A stretch of 64,000 bases of DNA from Adiantum capillus-veneris. Its lineage: Eukaryota; Streptophyta; Polypodiopsida; Polypodiales; Pteridaceae. Both the position numbers and the translations under genes were made by a program. The notes beneath the pieces are model-generated. The model searched no databases. It was given only the letters and a program-made list of their open reading frames with translations, and was not told the DNA's origin. Of the stretch, positions 13,565 through 25,833 are shown piece after piece; position 1 is the stretch's first letter; every line of letters starts with the position of its first letter. The DNA is taken from positions 145,111,140 to 145,175,139 of the forward strand of contig CM043955.1 of NCBI GenBank assembly GCA_014529385.2, given 5' to 3'.

Positions 13565-13667
13565 AAGGTGGGTCCCACCTTGACCAAGGAGAGAGAGAGG
13601 GAGTGGGAGTGGAGATGAGAGAGAAAGAGAAAGGGAGGAGAGAAGGTATAATAGGCGCGCCTATTAT
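13565..13667. repeat. two perfect palindromes
   Basis: AAGGTGGG-T-CCCACCTT-like symmetry occurs at about 13565-13581. At 13648-13667 there is a 20-nt perfect palindrome with half-site ATAATAGGCG. They sit just after a GA tract in a purine-rich stretch. They could be protein-binding sites or the ends of a small element; nothing else supports either reading. Confidence 0.6.
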
Positions 13668-13679
13668 GCTTGGGAGAGG

Positions 13680-15140
13680 GGTCTTTCTTCTTTTGACTTA
13701 TTTAAACATTAATCATCATAGGAGTGAGCTCTCACCAAAAACAAACTGTCGAAGTCGAATTTCCACCTAAAGCTCGAAATTTGACCGTTGAGTCCGCACG
13801 ATCGTCGAGAATTTTCCAGAGCGTACCTCAAAGCTCATGATCAACAATCAGCTGCATTGGGGCCCAATATTTCAATTTGTATTTTCTAAATGTCCAAAAA
13901 TATCAAAATTATCTCGAAAATTAGTCGAGAACGCTAAAAATCACTTGAAAATTCAAAAATAATTCCTAGAAATTCCCAAAAATTTCCATAAAGTTCAAAA
14001 AATCATCAGCAATTGCATTCAAACTGTGAGATCCCCAACCCGCCAACAAGATCGGGATGGGATCCTTGACAGGTCTCTAGGTCTGATAAAAATCAGAGTC
14101 TCTAAACAAGAAAAAATCCAAGGAATAGACCTTTACCATTGACAATGGCTTGGGTCTATAGCTTTAGAAGAAGACCTAGTACTGTCTCGCAGCAGAAATG
14201 GGACAACGTATTAAAAGTCCAAAAAACTATTTCGGCCCTATAACTTCCACAAATTTGGCTAAGGTATCCTCAACCAACGCTTTTTTCCCCCTAACATATG
14301 TGAGGACATAGCCGTTGGTAGATTCCTCTTCCAAGTGAAGAAGTTTTCTAAACGTTATAGTGTGCAGAGATGGATAGTTACCTGACTAATCAAGTCCACC
14401 CGTCCATGATTGACAACCTTATTCAATCCCCACTTACCACCCCGCACTCACACATGATTCATTTGTTATTTGATTACTACCACGTTCTTATCACAATTAA
14501 AATAATGATTCCTTTTATCCTTCATAACAGGATTTTATTAAAACGGCCCTTGAAAACATTATTGAAAACATTCTTTTAACAGACATCTTTAGACTTAAGA
14601 TAGGGTACTGTCAATCAAAACATTGTCCGTAATAACCATGACCAGTACTCTTCTTGTCTCAAGACCACCTAAGGGTGAAAAAACGGCACCCATTCATTAT
14701 TCATAATCCGGAGTGGATAAACCCCCACCCAAGGTTCCGGATGCCCATACACCAAACCAGTTGCCCATACAACCGGGCAGCTCCCCTAGGATAAAAAACG
14801 GTATCCTAACTTATGTAGAAACATCAAGACATGACAGGGAATAGAAACTCATCGTTCATGGGGGTGACCGACATCCGTGGCTGGAAAGCCATCATTATTT
14901 ATCAAAATATACCAAGGAGTCGAAGGTGTCTTGAGACAAGCTGTTTTAAGGATGATCAATCATATCTTTCCTAATTCAACCAGTTTTAACACAAAGAATT
15001 ATTTCCTACATTATAAACAAATGCACGTTAGTTACCTTTTGACCAACTATTCCTTTTCTGATTCTTACTCACTCCTTACGTATGCAATGTTAACTTATAA
15101 AAGAACTTAAACTATTTAAAGACTTGATTGAATAATGGGA
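13680..15140. other. spacer, no recognised gene
   Basis: Short frames only. The region is less AT-rich than what follows and may be old LTR sequence on the minus strand, since a coding-like minus-strand segment lies immediately to the right, but no LTR ends were found. Confidence 0.3.
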
Positions 15141-15149
15141 AACCCACCT

Positions 15150-15295
15150 GGGATTGATTGGCCATCTACTGCTGCGCTGGCGCCTGAAGACTCTCCTCCG
15201 TAGGCCTGCTACTAGGCCCGGCTTCGTCGTCGTGTGACGCTCTAGTTCTTTTTAGAGTTCTACCCTCATCATCAGATGTAGGATTGGCTCGGTTC
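15150..15295 (-). pseudogene. short minus-strand coding-like exon, unknown
   Basis: Reading right to left, about 46 codons without a stop give a hydrophilic Ser/Asp/Arg-rich peptide including TSDDEGRTLKRTRASHDDEAG. Then a TAG, and an ATG GCC AAT CAA TCC CAG followed by GTGGGT, which resembles a splice donor. GC content is much higher than in the surrounding AT-rich DNA. No family is recognised. Confidence 0.25.
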
Positions 15296-15829
15296 TTTTA
15301 GGTGTCATAACTTCTTATTTTTTATAAAGGGACGTCTAATCATTAAGTAAATTATTCGGAAGCTAGACTTAACCTTTGTATCCAATTTTACCCAAATCTA
15401 GGTTAAATTTATAGTTTTAATTGGTAAATTCTTGACCTAATAATTTCTTATTTTCCTAAAATAGGCATGATAACTTTTTCCACAGCTTCCCTAAGGGTTT
15501 TCTAAGCTATCCTAATTTCCTTATAATTTCCTATATCTTTTTCCTAATTTCCCCATGGAATCTTAAGCTTGGGATCTGCTTATTTTGAGCTTAATATTTA
15601 TTCTATTTATTTTCTCTCAAAGACTTCATTTCCTCAACTTTACATCATAAGTTTACACTTATTATAATTTTTCTAAAAACTTTTGACCGCAAAGTCTATT
15701 TATTTTAATTAATCTTTGGCCAAAAGTAGGACTTCTAGTCAATTATAATTTTCTAAACTTACTAATAAATTATGGTATAATTATCACAAGTAGAGAATGA
15801 TATTTTTGACTACTGGTAATTATCTTATT

Positions 15830-17365
15830 ATTTTCCAACTTAATTATATAATTTTCATCTTCAATTTTTAGCTAAAATTAGTATAATTTGACTTAAAATA
15901 AATATCTATACTATTTTTCTAACCTTGACATGATTATCACCACCTTTTTATTATGTAATCTAAATCTCATAAATAGAATGGAATCATATAACATGATTTA
16001 TTAATTTTTCCCTTTAAATTTTAGCCAAAATTAGTATATTTTGACTTAGATAAATATCTATACTAAGTTTCTGACCTTGACATAATTATCACGGCCTTTT
16101 CATCATGTAATCTAGCTTTGATAAATAACATGTACTCATATAGCATGATTACTAATTTCCCTCTTTAGTTTTCAGTTAGAATTAGTATAATTTGACTTAG
16201 ATAAATATCTATACTAAGTTTCTAACCTTGACATAATTATCACGGCCTTTTTATCATGTAATCTAACTCTGATAAATAGTATGTAATCATATCACATAAT
16301 TTACTAATTTCCCCTTTTACTTTACCCTCAAAAATAGTGTTTTTCTACTAAGATAATTAGCTAAACTAATTATCTGTGGTTAAGATAATTATCACGAATT
16401 TTTTAAGATGTGATTTACCTTTGATAGATATCTCAAATGTTTTTAGTTTAATTCGCTATTTTGCTCCATTAATTTTTCCTTAAAAACAGTGTTTTCCTAC
16501 TGAGATAATTAGTTAAACTAATTATCTGAGATTGAAATAATTATCAAGGGTTTCCTAAGATGTTTTTTTCCTTTGATAATTATCTCAAAGCATTTTGGAT
16601 CAGTTTGCTATTTTCTCCTAAAAACAATGTAATTCTGTTGAGATAATTAGTTAAACTAATTATCTAAGGCTAAGATAATTATCAAAGGTTTCATAGGATG
16701 TGTTTTTCCTCTGATAATTATCTCAAAGCCAGATCAATTTGCTATTTTTCCTCTTTTAATTTCCCTTAAAAACATTGTAATTATGCTAAGATAATTAGTT
16801 AAACTGATTATCTGAGGGTAAGATAATTATCACAGGTTTCATAAGATGTGATTTGATATTTTCCCCCCTTTTTAATTTCTCCTAAAAATAGTATAATTAT
16901 GCTGGGATAATTAGTTAAACTAGTTATCTGAGGTTGAAATAATTATCACGAGTTTCATAAGATGTGATTTACCTCTGATAATTATCTCAAAGCATTTTCG
17001 ATCAATTTGCTATTTTCTCCCTTTTAATTTGTCATAAAAACAATGTAATTTTACTAAGATAATTAAGTAACCTAATTATCTGAGGGTAACATAATTATCA
17101 AGGGTTTTCTAAGATGTGATTTACCTTTGATAATTATCATAAAGTATTTTGAATCAATTTACTATTTTCTCCCTTTTAATTTGTCCGAAAAACATTGTAA
17201 TTCTGTTAAGATAATTAGATAAACTAGTTATTTGAGATTAACATAATTATCACGGATTCCCTAAAATGTGATTTACCTCTTATAAATATCTCAAAGCATT
17301 TTGGATTAGTTTGATCATTTCTCCGTTTACTTTTCTCTCAAAAACAGTGTAATTCTGCTTAAATG
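15830..17365. repeat. AT-rich tandem repeat, about 150-bp unit with palindromes
   Basis: About ten diverged copies, clearest from 16320 on. Each unit reads roughly: AAAACAGTGTAATT, a palindrome with 12-nt arms AGATAATTAGTT, then AAGATAATTATCACG, TTTCATAAGATGTGATTTACC, TGATAATTATCTCAAAGC and TTGCTATTTTCTCC. In the copies at 16503-16527 and 16641-16665 the arms are perfect around a single central A. A second, shorter palindrome, GATAATTATC, recurs once or twice per unit. Copies differ by perhaps 15-25 percent. No coding content. Confidence 0.85.
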
Positions 17366-17742
17366 AAAATTACTCAAAAAATTACAAAATAATTTTCCTA
17401 GCATAACGACAGTCTTACACATCTCTGATGATTATCTCATCTTAATCTAAATTTAATTAATATAAATACCATTAATTTATGGTTAAAATGGATAATTCCA
17501 GTCTTAATATGATATAATATTTAATTAGCTTAATATCCCTAAGCTTAATCACAATAACCAGCATAGAATATTTAATTAAGAGAGAATTTTTTAGTATACA
17601 TAGGATTAATCTTTAATTAATTAAAAAAATTGTAAATAGGTTAACTTAGCTTTGCTAATTAAGGAAGATTATGACTAATTACCGGTTAATTAACCAACTA
17701 GAGCTTGATCTCTAGTGATTTCTGCGTAGAGGTCTCTTTAGA

Positions 17743-17810
17743 TGAGAGAGAGAGAGAGTGCCAAGGCTCCGAGTCTTTCCAAAATTTGTGAAGCAAGGAT
17801 CATATTTATA
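17743..17810 (-). promoter_or_regulatory. possible minus-strand core promoter (TATAAATA plus CT tract)
   Basis: On the minus strand TATAAATA (17810-17803) is followed 46-60 nt downstream by a (CT)7 tract (17757-17743). This matches the TATA-then-CT layout of the LTRs in this window. It could be an LTR promoter of a decayed minus-strand element or the promoter of a host gene. No LTR ends were found. Confidence 0.35.
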
Positions 17811-17981
17811 GGTTTCTGGGCACTCAGAGACTGGAAAATGGCAGTAACTTCCATCCCAAGCAGCCCTACAGCTCCAAAAACGCCCCCTGCTGCTAAATCT
17901 AACCTGGGAAAGTTCATCATTACCCCACACAGCCCCTCTCAGCTTCCAGAATCGATTTTTATTATTTTCATTGATTTTTAA

Positions 17982-19440
17982 TGATGAAAATTGAAAATAT
18001 CAGTAATTTCTAGAACCTTAGGATAAGAAAGTCTTTGTTAATAATAATTACTGAAACCATTCAATTTTACTTAACTAATTAAATTCATAGTGTAACCTTT
18101 CAGAGCCCATAACTTTTCCAGATTTTATCGGAATTCGGTTCAGAAAAATTTAACCCTAGTAAAGCTCTGGTTACGGTTCCAAAAATAGCAATATTTACAA
18201 TAGTTGGATCATTCTACAGTGTTTTCTTAACAACCAAGTTAGTTTGATCGGGCTTTGTACAATTTCTAAGGTTTCAGAAACTGGAAACCTTACAAAACAC
18301 TTTCGACACTCATAAGCAAGCCAAAAATAGCAGTTTTTATTGAAAATGCTAATTAGGACAAAATCAACGAACCAGCCCTAGAAATAACCAAACGCACAAA
18401 ACTCGTCCAATGAGGGCACAAAAACGCTCAAAATCACACCATAAATACACGCACAAAAAGCTCGTCAAGATCATAAGCTATCAATTTTTACGAAATTAAT
18501 TGGAAATTAATGCAAAATTACCAAAACATTTGTAAAAAATATCCAAAAATTTTCAAAAAATTCTCCACACATAGATGAATGGTGCAGCCAAATCAAAACT
18601 CAATTAGCACATCAATTCAATTGTCAAGTAATTTTGCCAATAAAAACCAAAACTAAGCAATTAAATCGGCAATTTTAGGTCAAAAATTGACGCAATTCAA
18701 TTGTGTAGAACCTTGTTTTGAGCTAAAATACGTAATAATTAATCATTACAAACATCAAATTTGCAATCAAACATTGGATTAATCATGCATATTAAGCACT
18801 TTTTAATGCACACATACACTAATAATTGACAATTTTTACCAATTTCTAGGTGCACACACACAAGTGTTAATCATGTTAAAATTGCAAATTGAACACACAA
18901 ATTTCTAATTGGTCATGATCACATCACAACTTAATCAACACATATGCAAAATCTTTATGCACACATTGATTTTTTGGGGCACACACAAGGGCAAAATAGT
19001 GCACACACACCTAAAATTAAGCATACTCAATTAGAGTGCACACACACTTGATTTTTGTGCACACAATTGCAATTGACCATCCAAGCACATAATTAGCAAA
19101 TCAACAATGCACATTAGCGCCTGAAACCATCAATTTATGCACATTATAGTCTATGAAATTTTTGGCATTACGACAACATGCAAACGCACAAAATCAAAAT
19201 AACTAAAAATCAAAATATAGACAATGTCTAGGCATACCGCACAAATGTTGAATCCAATGGCACCATCCAATTGCCAATTACACACATATGTAGATCGATT
19301 TTGTCGATGATCCAAAGCCCTAATCTTGCATTCCAAAATCAAAAAATTGTCAAATGATTAGCATAAACAGGTATAGTTAGAATGCAATCCAAGCCTCTAA
19401 TTAGGCAAATGTTAAAGCATAAGCACAAAATGCTAGTCCG
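17982..19440. other. AT-rich spacer
   Basis: No reading frame or element end is recognised. From 18780 to 19130 the words GCACACACA and TTGCACACA recur irregularly among A/T runs, a loose CA-rich low-complexity zone. Confidence 0.4.
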
Positions 19441-19482
19441 ATGAAATCTTTGTAAACCCTAAGTTTGGCTTAAGGGGACGTA

Positions 19483-19663
19483 TGTTAGGGTAAGCCCAAC
19501 TTGTGGCACCATGTGGGAAATCCCTCTAGCCACCTAGGAAGAGATAAATAATGACATGGTCCAATAGCAAAAGGATGCAACCTATCTAGCCAATCATTGT
19601 AAAGCACCAAGCCTATATAGAGGCTACTTTCTAATCAAACAATTTCACTTTGAGTCCTGTCAT

Positions 19664-19727
<64 letters not shown>

Positions 19728-19783
19728 CTTAGCTTTGGCATAACCTAACCCTAATCGCTATCTCTCTAACTCTAACCCTAACA
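19483..19783 (+). repeat. LTR with CT tract (TGTTAGGGT...ACCCTAACA)
   Basis: The 301-bp segment has 9-bp inverted ends, TGTTAGGGT and ACCCTAACA. TATATAG lies at 19614-19620 and a (CT)n tract at 19666-19724. A purine tract, TTAAGGGGACGTA, precedes it, so it is either a 3' LTR whose internal region has decayed or a solo LTR. Flanking 5-mers (ACGTA, ACATG) do not match, favouring the 3' LTR reading. Confidence 0.7.
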
Positions 19784-19822
19784 ACATGGTTAAGCTAAGG
19801 CTTCACCCTCCATAGCCTAATG

Positions 19823-20886
19823 CTAATCATTGATGATTAGGGAGTACTCTTCCGCACCAACTAACCCATCACACGTAACATCAGGATAGCATCTTGAAAA
19901 GCATCCAATCATCAAATTCTGATATGAAAGTATTAAGTTCCACACTTGGTATGTAGTTGTTGTATCATCTCTTTGTGAAACTTGCACATTGGACTTGACA
20001 ACTGTAGGCTTCGCAAGAACCTCCTCATCAGCAGTAAATTTGGAGGTGGTCGAGGGAGGAGCATGCTGACGAGCATGTTCTTCTTTTTTGTTCACAATAT
20101 CTTTGTGTACTTTCTCCTCGTAAAAATTCCCTCGTTAAGTTCAAGAAACCAAGGTAGAGATATATATACGGTTCTCTAGAAGTTGCAAGCAAGCTGCATT
20201 GGGGTGAAAATGATGTCCGGGCTATTCTCATCCACAAACTTATGCAGATTCTTGATGATTTTTTATTATAATTTTGTTTATTCAAACATCTAAAGCAATT
20301 TTAGGAATGTTAAGTTGAACTTGGTAGTATTGAACCCTAACATTGTGAGACACTTGTCTGCATACACATCATTTTTCTGCATTCATCAGTGCCTTATTCA
20401 CCTCGATCGATGCTCCTTTCTTCATGAGACCAAGCTTGTAAGAAAATAATTTATTCTTGTATTGTTGCTTGGCATCTTCTAGGAACGAGTTCAAATTTCC
20501 ACCCTCAATAGGTTTAGATGAATGCTCATGATCGAGCTTTACCTCTTGAGTGTGTCTCTCAATAGAAGACCACACAACCTCAATACGCAACCATTCTCAA
20601 AGATGGATGACTCTCTTGAATCAATGTACCTCTCAGGGCCAAGTAAAGCAATTAATGTTCTCACAAAAAAGAATATGAATAAACAAGTACTAGTTTGAGG
20701 GATGGCAAGACTCTTGGCATCCGCAGGGTCACTCAAAGTGATATCCCAAAGAAAGTATGTCTTTTTTTGAGCGGGGATGTCTACACAAGCTAATCCATAC
20801 AAGCGCTCTTCTTGGACCAAATTTGGATGTGAGTTCTACTCAATCATTTGCAAAGTCCTACACAATTTTTTGTTTTATGGTCACAT
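19823..20886 (-). pseudogene. minus-strand decayed gene, downstream part (split by copia insertion)
   Basis: On the minus strand three overlapping open stretches (20820-20539, 20590-20369, 20285-20028) give normal-looking protein, for example ERLYGLACVDIPAQKKTYFL and LEDAKQQYKNKLFSYKLG, with frameshifts between them. Its 5' neighbour lies beyond the copia element at 26.13-26.33 kb on the same strand. The copia target site CTACA falls between these parts. The family is not recognised. Confidence 0.38.
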
Positions 20887-20891
20887 CTACA

Positions 20892-21213
20892 TGTTGAGAT
20901 GTCGAGCTCTACACCTTGAGCTGGCATCCACTATGGGTCTTGGCCGCTTACGGCATTTACTCACTGGCGCGTTAGGTGACCGACACGGAGGATCTCTTCC
21001 GGTGATTCTACAGCTGGACTGCACTTATAGTGCCAGCCTAGTACGCTTCTAGCGAGTTCACACTTAGTGAACGCATGTACATATGTGCTACTTTTCAGCT
21101 TTAGCACTTAGTCATTTTGTACTCTCTTTTCTGTGAAGAAGAAGAAGAAGCTTTCCATGTCTGTGTGCTTTGTGCTTGTCTTGTGTAGCTCTCTTGCATC
21201 CTCATTCTTTACA
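20892..21213 (+). repeat. copia 5' LTR
   Basis: 322 bp, TGTTGAGATG to CTTTACA. Contains a (GAA)4 run near the right end. It drives transcription of the element; no strong TATA box is evident, TTATAG at about 21026 being the nearest match. Confidence 0.95.
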
Positions 21214-21226
21214 TGGTATCAGAGCC
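21214..21226 (+). other. primer binding site, initiator-Met tRNA
   Basis: TGGTATCAGAGCC directly follows the 5' LTR and is complementary to the 3' end of plant initiator methionine tRNA, the usual copia primer for minus-strand synthesis. Confidence 0.93.
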
Positions 21227-21481
21227 TGGTGCAGGCAAGAGAGGCTAAGAGAGCAAGAGCATCACAATCCCTTCGTTCTCAATCCACGTTTTTCTCACAA
21301 GTTTCTGAACAGGTCTCCAAAGTGCAGTATACAGAGATTTACTGTACAAGTACAGTGGTTGTATGTACGCTTGATTGTGGACACTCGTTGAGTGTAGAAA
21401 GAATTACAGGTACCACAATAGCAGGTTCAACAGATTTGCAGGTTTTTGCAGATTGCAGCTATTTTGTCTTAGTGCTTCAAG

Positions 21482-22591
21482 ATGTCTGACGGTTTCAGTC
21501 AGATTGTTACTGAGAAGCTTGAGAAAAATAACTACCCTGCATGGAAGTTCAGAATAAAAAATTTCCTAAAAGGAAAAGGTTATTGGGACTATGTAGAAGG
21601 AGACAATGAAAAGGAACCAGAGATTCCCGAGGCAAATGCTACAGCAGAACAAAGGAAATCTTTGAGGGACTGGCAACAAGGCCAGAGCAAAGTGATGTAT
21701 TGGCTTTCTATGAGCATCACAGATGGCATGATGGGCTATCTACAGGATGCTGAAACCCCCGCCATTGCATGGAGAAACTTAGGCAGAGTGTTCGAGGTGA
21801 ACACCAAGGCGAGAAAGCTTCAACTAAAGTCAGAGCTAAATCAGGTTAAGAGGAACAACCTCTCAATCAATGATTATGCCTTGAAGATCAAGAGTATCAT
21901 TGAGGCTCTTGGATCTATTAAAGTCTCAGTGGAAGACGATGACATTGTCCATGCATTCTTGGATGGTCTAGGAGATGAGTATGTACATTTTAGGTCTTCC
22001 ATGAATACAAGAGACGACATCCCCGTGTTCCAAGATTTGATTTCTATGCTTATTCTTGAGGAGAAGAACCTTGACACATCTTCTTCTCATGGCAGGAATA
22101 ATTCTGAACAGGCCTTCTATTCTAACTCCAACAGAGGTAGAGGTAGAGGTCGTGGTTGAGTCCCAAGGGGTTGCAGGGGCCAATTTCTGGAAGGTCAATC
22201 AAATCAAAACAATACAGGTGGCAGGGGAAACCAGTCTCAAGGCAGGGGGAGTCAAAGAGGTCGTGGTGCAGGATCAAGCAGGCAGCAATATACTCCAGAT
22301 AGCAGAGAATGTTGGACTTGTGGTGAAAGAGGTCACATGTCACGTGACTGTCCAAAGGGAAAAGCAAGTGGAAAGAGAGAACAGGGCAACTATGCATCTA
22401 CTAGTAGAGATGCAGATGACAGCAAAAACGAGCGCATGTTTGTTATGCAGCATGTAATGAATACAATGACTGCAGAGAATTCCACCCAAGATGATGTTTG
22501 GTATGTGGATTCAGGTGCCTCTAATCACATGACGTCTTGTGGAGAGTGGTTTAGAGATATGCGCAAACCAGATGTGTCAGGCTATGTGTAG
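21482..22591 (+). pseudogene. gag: copia gag and protease (two in-frame stops)
   Basis: Translation starts at ATG 21482 (MSDGFSQIV). Residues 1-200 match the UBN2-type Gag with WKFRIKNFLKGKGYWDYVEG near the N-terminus. A TGA at 22157 interrupts an RGRGRG run. The frame then continues through a zinc knuckle CX2CX4HX4C (22310-22351) and the protease active site DSGA (22508-22519, within WYVDSGASNHMTS). A TAG at 22589 ends this part. Both stops are one C-to-T change away from a sense codon, so they look like point decay. Gag packages RNA; the protease cleaves the polyprotein. Confidence 0.92.
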
Positions 22592-24355
22592 ACAGGAGAT
22601 GACACAGCTCACCCCATTGCTCATGTAGGGGACATACCTCTAAATACGAAGAGTGGGAAATCAAAGTACTTAGCAGATGTACTTCACGTCCCAAACATTA
22701 CAAAGAATCTTGTTTCTATTGGACAAATGGTTGAGCAGGGTTTGCAGGTTCGCTTCAATCCAAATGGCTGTTATGTAGAAGATTTCCAAAATGGCTGTAA
22801 GCTGATCACAGAGGGCAAATGTGTGGGCAGAATGTTTACGCTGAATGTAGACATGCCTGAGGTAAAAGCTGCATTATTTGCACAGGGCACAGGTGTTGTG
22901 GCTGATGTTGACATTTGGCACAAACGCATTGGCCATGTCAATGAGCAGAGATTGCGCAGCATGCAATCAAAACAGATTGTAAAAGGTTTGCCCAAATTCA
23001 AGGTGGATGGTATGCATAAAGTGTGTGCAGCATGCCAGTTTGGAAAACAGTCAAAGGGCTCATTTCCACATGAGCGCAATGTATGTAAAAATCCACTTGA
23101 GGTGGTGCACACAGATGTTTGGGGTCCAACCGATACTGCAAGTATACATGGTTGCAGGTATTATGTCTCTTTCATTGATGACCATACAAGGAAAGTATGG
23201 GTCTACTTCATGCGTAACAAAAGTGAAGAGTTTGGTCACTTTCAAGACTTCAAAGTCATGATTGAGAAGGAGACAGATATGCAAATCAAGACATTGAGGT
23301 CAGATGGAGGGGGAGAGTACTTCTCCAATGATTTTTTCAATTTTCTGCGAATGCATGGTATACGCAGGCAGTTTACATGCAGATATACTCCACAACAGAA
23401 TGGGGTCGTAGAAAGGAAAAACAGGCACATTGCAGAGGTTGCACGTGCATTGATGAATGAGAAGAACATGCCTCATCATTTCTGGGCTGAAGCCGTAAAT
23501 ACAGCTGTGTACATTATGAACAGGACACCTACAGCTGCGGTGCATGATGTAACACCTGAGGAAAAGTTTACAGGTACAAAGCCTGATTTGGCACACTTGA
23601 AAGTGTTTGGCTGCATAGCTTACGTGCATGTACTAGATGAGTTGCGTACGAAATTGGATCCTAAAGCAGAAAAATGTATTCTTGTGGGATATTCCCTTGA
23701 ACAAAAGGGGTACAGGTGCTACAATCCTACTACACGAGAATTACGAGTGAGCAGAGATGTAGTCTTTGATGAGATGAGCATCTGGTACAGTAATGCACAT
23801 GGCACTATTGGGGTTGATGTAAAAGATGATGTGGTTGTACAAAATGTGAGGCCACAGTCACAGGTTTTGAGTGGACCACAAGAGTCCTCTTCTCGTGGCT
23901 CTGTTGAGAAACCATGGAATGGTAGACTACGTACGCAAGTTACTCCACCAACAGGTACAGGGAATGTATCACGAAAAGGAAAGGAAAAGGTTGATGAACC
24001 TCCCTTTATGGCTGATGCATCATCAGGTTTTTCACATGTAGACATGGATTCAGATGGTTCTGAACAAAGTCTTGATGAGGAATTTGGAATTCCGGTTATC
24101 AGGACACCTGGTGTAAGGAAAGTACAAGAAGATGCTAGAGGGCAAAGGAGTGACCCAGGACCACGCAGATCTAATAGAGTCAGAAATCCAGTTCAGAAAT
24201 TGACTTATGATGGGTATCTAGCGCATCACCAAGCCTACATGTCTAAGGTGATACAGGATGTGGAGCCCACATGTTTTGAGGATGCAGTTGGAAATGTGCA
24301 TTGGGATGATGCAATAAATGAAGAGATGGCTACATTGGAAGCAAACGACACATAG
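22592..24355 (+). pseudogene. int: copia integrase region
   Basis: The same frame continues past the TAG at 22589. The GAG-pre-integrase zinc domain has WHKRIGHVN and CAACQFGK (about 22915-23050). The catalytic triad is intact: Asp in HTDVWGP (23114), Asp in LRSDGGGEY (23303) and Glu in NGVVERKNRH (23411), with the D and E 35 residues apart. Downstream KVFGCIAYVH and the GYS-KGYRCYNP motif follow, then a long Ser/Pro/Gly-rich spacer. A TAG at 24353 interrupts just at the start of RT, where copia proteins normally have a Trp. Confidence 0.93.
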
Positions 24356-25833
24356 GAGTTGGTGCCATTGCCAAGTGGCAAGAAAGCTATTGGTTGTAAA
24401 TGGTTGTATAAAACCAAGCATAAGGCTGATGGTAACATTGAGCGTCACAAGGCAAGGCTGGTCGCAAAGGGTTATGCACAGACGTATGGCATAGACTATG
24501 AGGAGACCTTTGCTCCAGTGGCAAAGATGACGACTGTGAGAGTTGTCATAGCAGTGGCTACATCTAGAGCATGGATTATGCATCAAATGGATGTAAAGAA
24601 TGCCTTCTTGAATGGTGAGTTTCAAGAGGAAGTGTATATGGATCAGCCACTTGGTTATGTTGATCCAGGTTACCCAGATTATGTATGCAAACTTCTCAAA
24701 GCTTTGTATGGTTTGAAGCAGGGCTCTAGAGCATGGTATGACAGGATTGCCAAGTATCTTGTCAATATTGGTTTTAGGAGAGCTCATGATGATCATTCAC
24801 TCTATGTACGTGAGAGTGATGTGGGGATTGTGGTCATTACCATATATGTAGATGACCTTATTATTGTTGGTGACAATGCTATGGAGATTGACCATGTGAA
24901 GGGTCTTCTCAAACAGGAGTTTGAAATGAAAGATTTAGGCGAGTTGCGCTACTTTCTTGGCATTGAGGTGATCAAAACTCCAGAGGGTGTATGGCTATCA
25001 CAGAGACAGTATGCTTTGGACATGTTGTCAAAGTATGGTATGGCTGATTGTAAGCCAATTTCTATTCCCTTGGATGTGAATGCAAAGCTGAGTGCAGAGA
25101 AGGGTGATGTTGTTGAGGATGTCAACATGTACAGGAAGATTGTGGGTAGTCTAATCTACTTGACTATCACCAGGTCAGACTTGAGCTACACAGTAGGCTT
25201 GGAGAGTCAGTTCATGCAGCTTCCGAGGAAGCCACATTTGGATGGAGTACGACGCACACTTAGGTATGTGCAAGGTACTCTTGACTACGCATTGTTCTAT
25301 GCAGCAGATGCACCATTAGCATTGTATGGGTATACAGATGTAGATTGGGCACGTAGCATTGTTGATAGGAGATCTACGAGTGGCTTCATGTTCTCTTTTG
25401 GGAGTGTTGTTGTTACTTGGAGCAGCAAAAAGCAGCCTATGGTTGCTTTATCGAGCACAAAGGCCAAGTACAGAGGTGCAGCAGTTGCGGCGTGCGAGGT
25501 AGGTTGGCTACGCACATTACTTGAGGAATTGGGAGTGCAGGTGGACCAGCAGATTTTCATCCATTGTGACAACCTCAGCAGCATGCAGTTGGCTAGGAAC
25601 CCAGTGTTCCATGCCAGGACCAAACACACATAGAGTTCCATTACCACTACGTTCGAGAGCGAGTGTTGGCGGGCGACATCGACCTGGTCTACGTGAGCAC
25701 AGAGGAGCAGATAGCAGATATCTTTACCAAGGCCCTCGGAGCTGAGAAGCTTTGGCGTTTCTGGACTATGCTTGGACTCTGCAACATGCAGAGCTCGAGG
25801 GGGAGTGTTGAGATGTCGAGCTCTACACCTTGA
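24356..25833 (+). pseudogene. pol: copia reverse transcriptase and RNase H
   Basis: RVT_2-type RT: KARLVAKGYAQ, MDVKNAFLNG, LYGLKQ and the catalytic YVDD (24845-24856). RNase H follows with TDVDWA (about 25339). The usual TEAEY glutamate motif reads TKAKY here, which would inactivate it. At about 25626-25630 an extra AC in a CACACA run shifts the frame and creates a TAG at 25631. The intended frame then continues (HYHYVRERVLAGDIDL, IADIFTKAL) to a TGA at 25831, 26 bp into the 3' LTR. Confidence 0.93.
25791..25805 (+). other. polypurine tract
   Basis: GAGCTCGAGGGGGAG immediately precedes the 3' LTR and would prime plus-strand synthesis. Confidence 0.88.

Noticed and set aside
19755-19783. Telomere-like CTAACCCTAACA sequence
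   Set aside because: It forms the inverted right end of an LTR beginning TGTTAGGGT and is not a TTTAGGG array.
22771-24796. Minus-strand frames of up to 192 codons over the copia pol
   Set aside because: They are shadows of the plus-strand polyprotein, which has all the conserved motifs.
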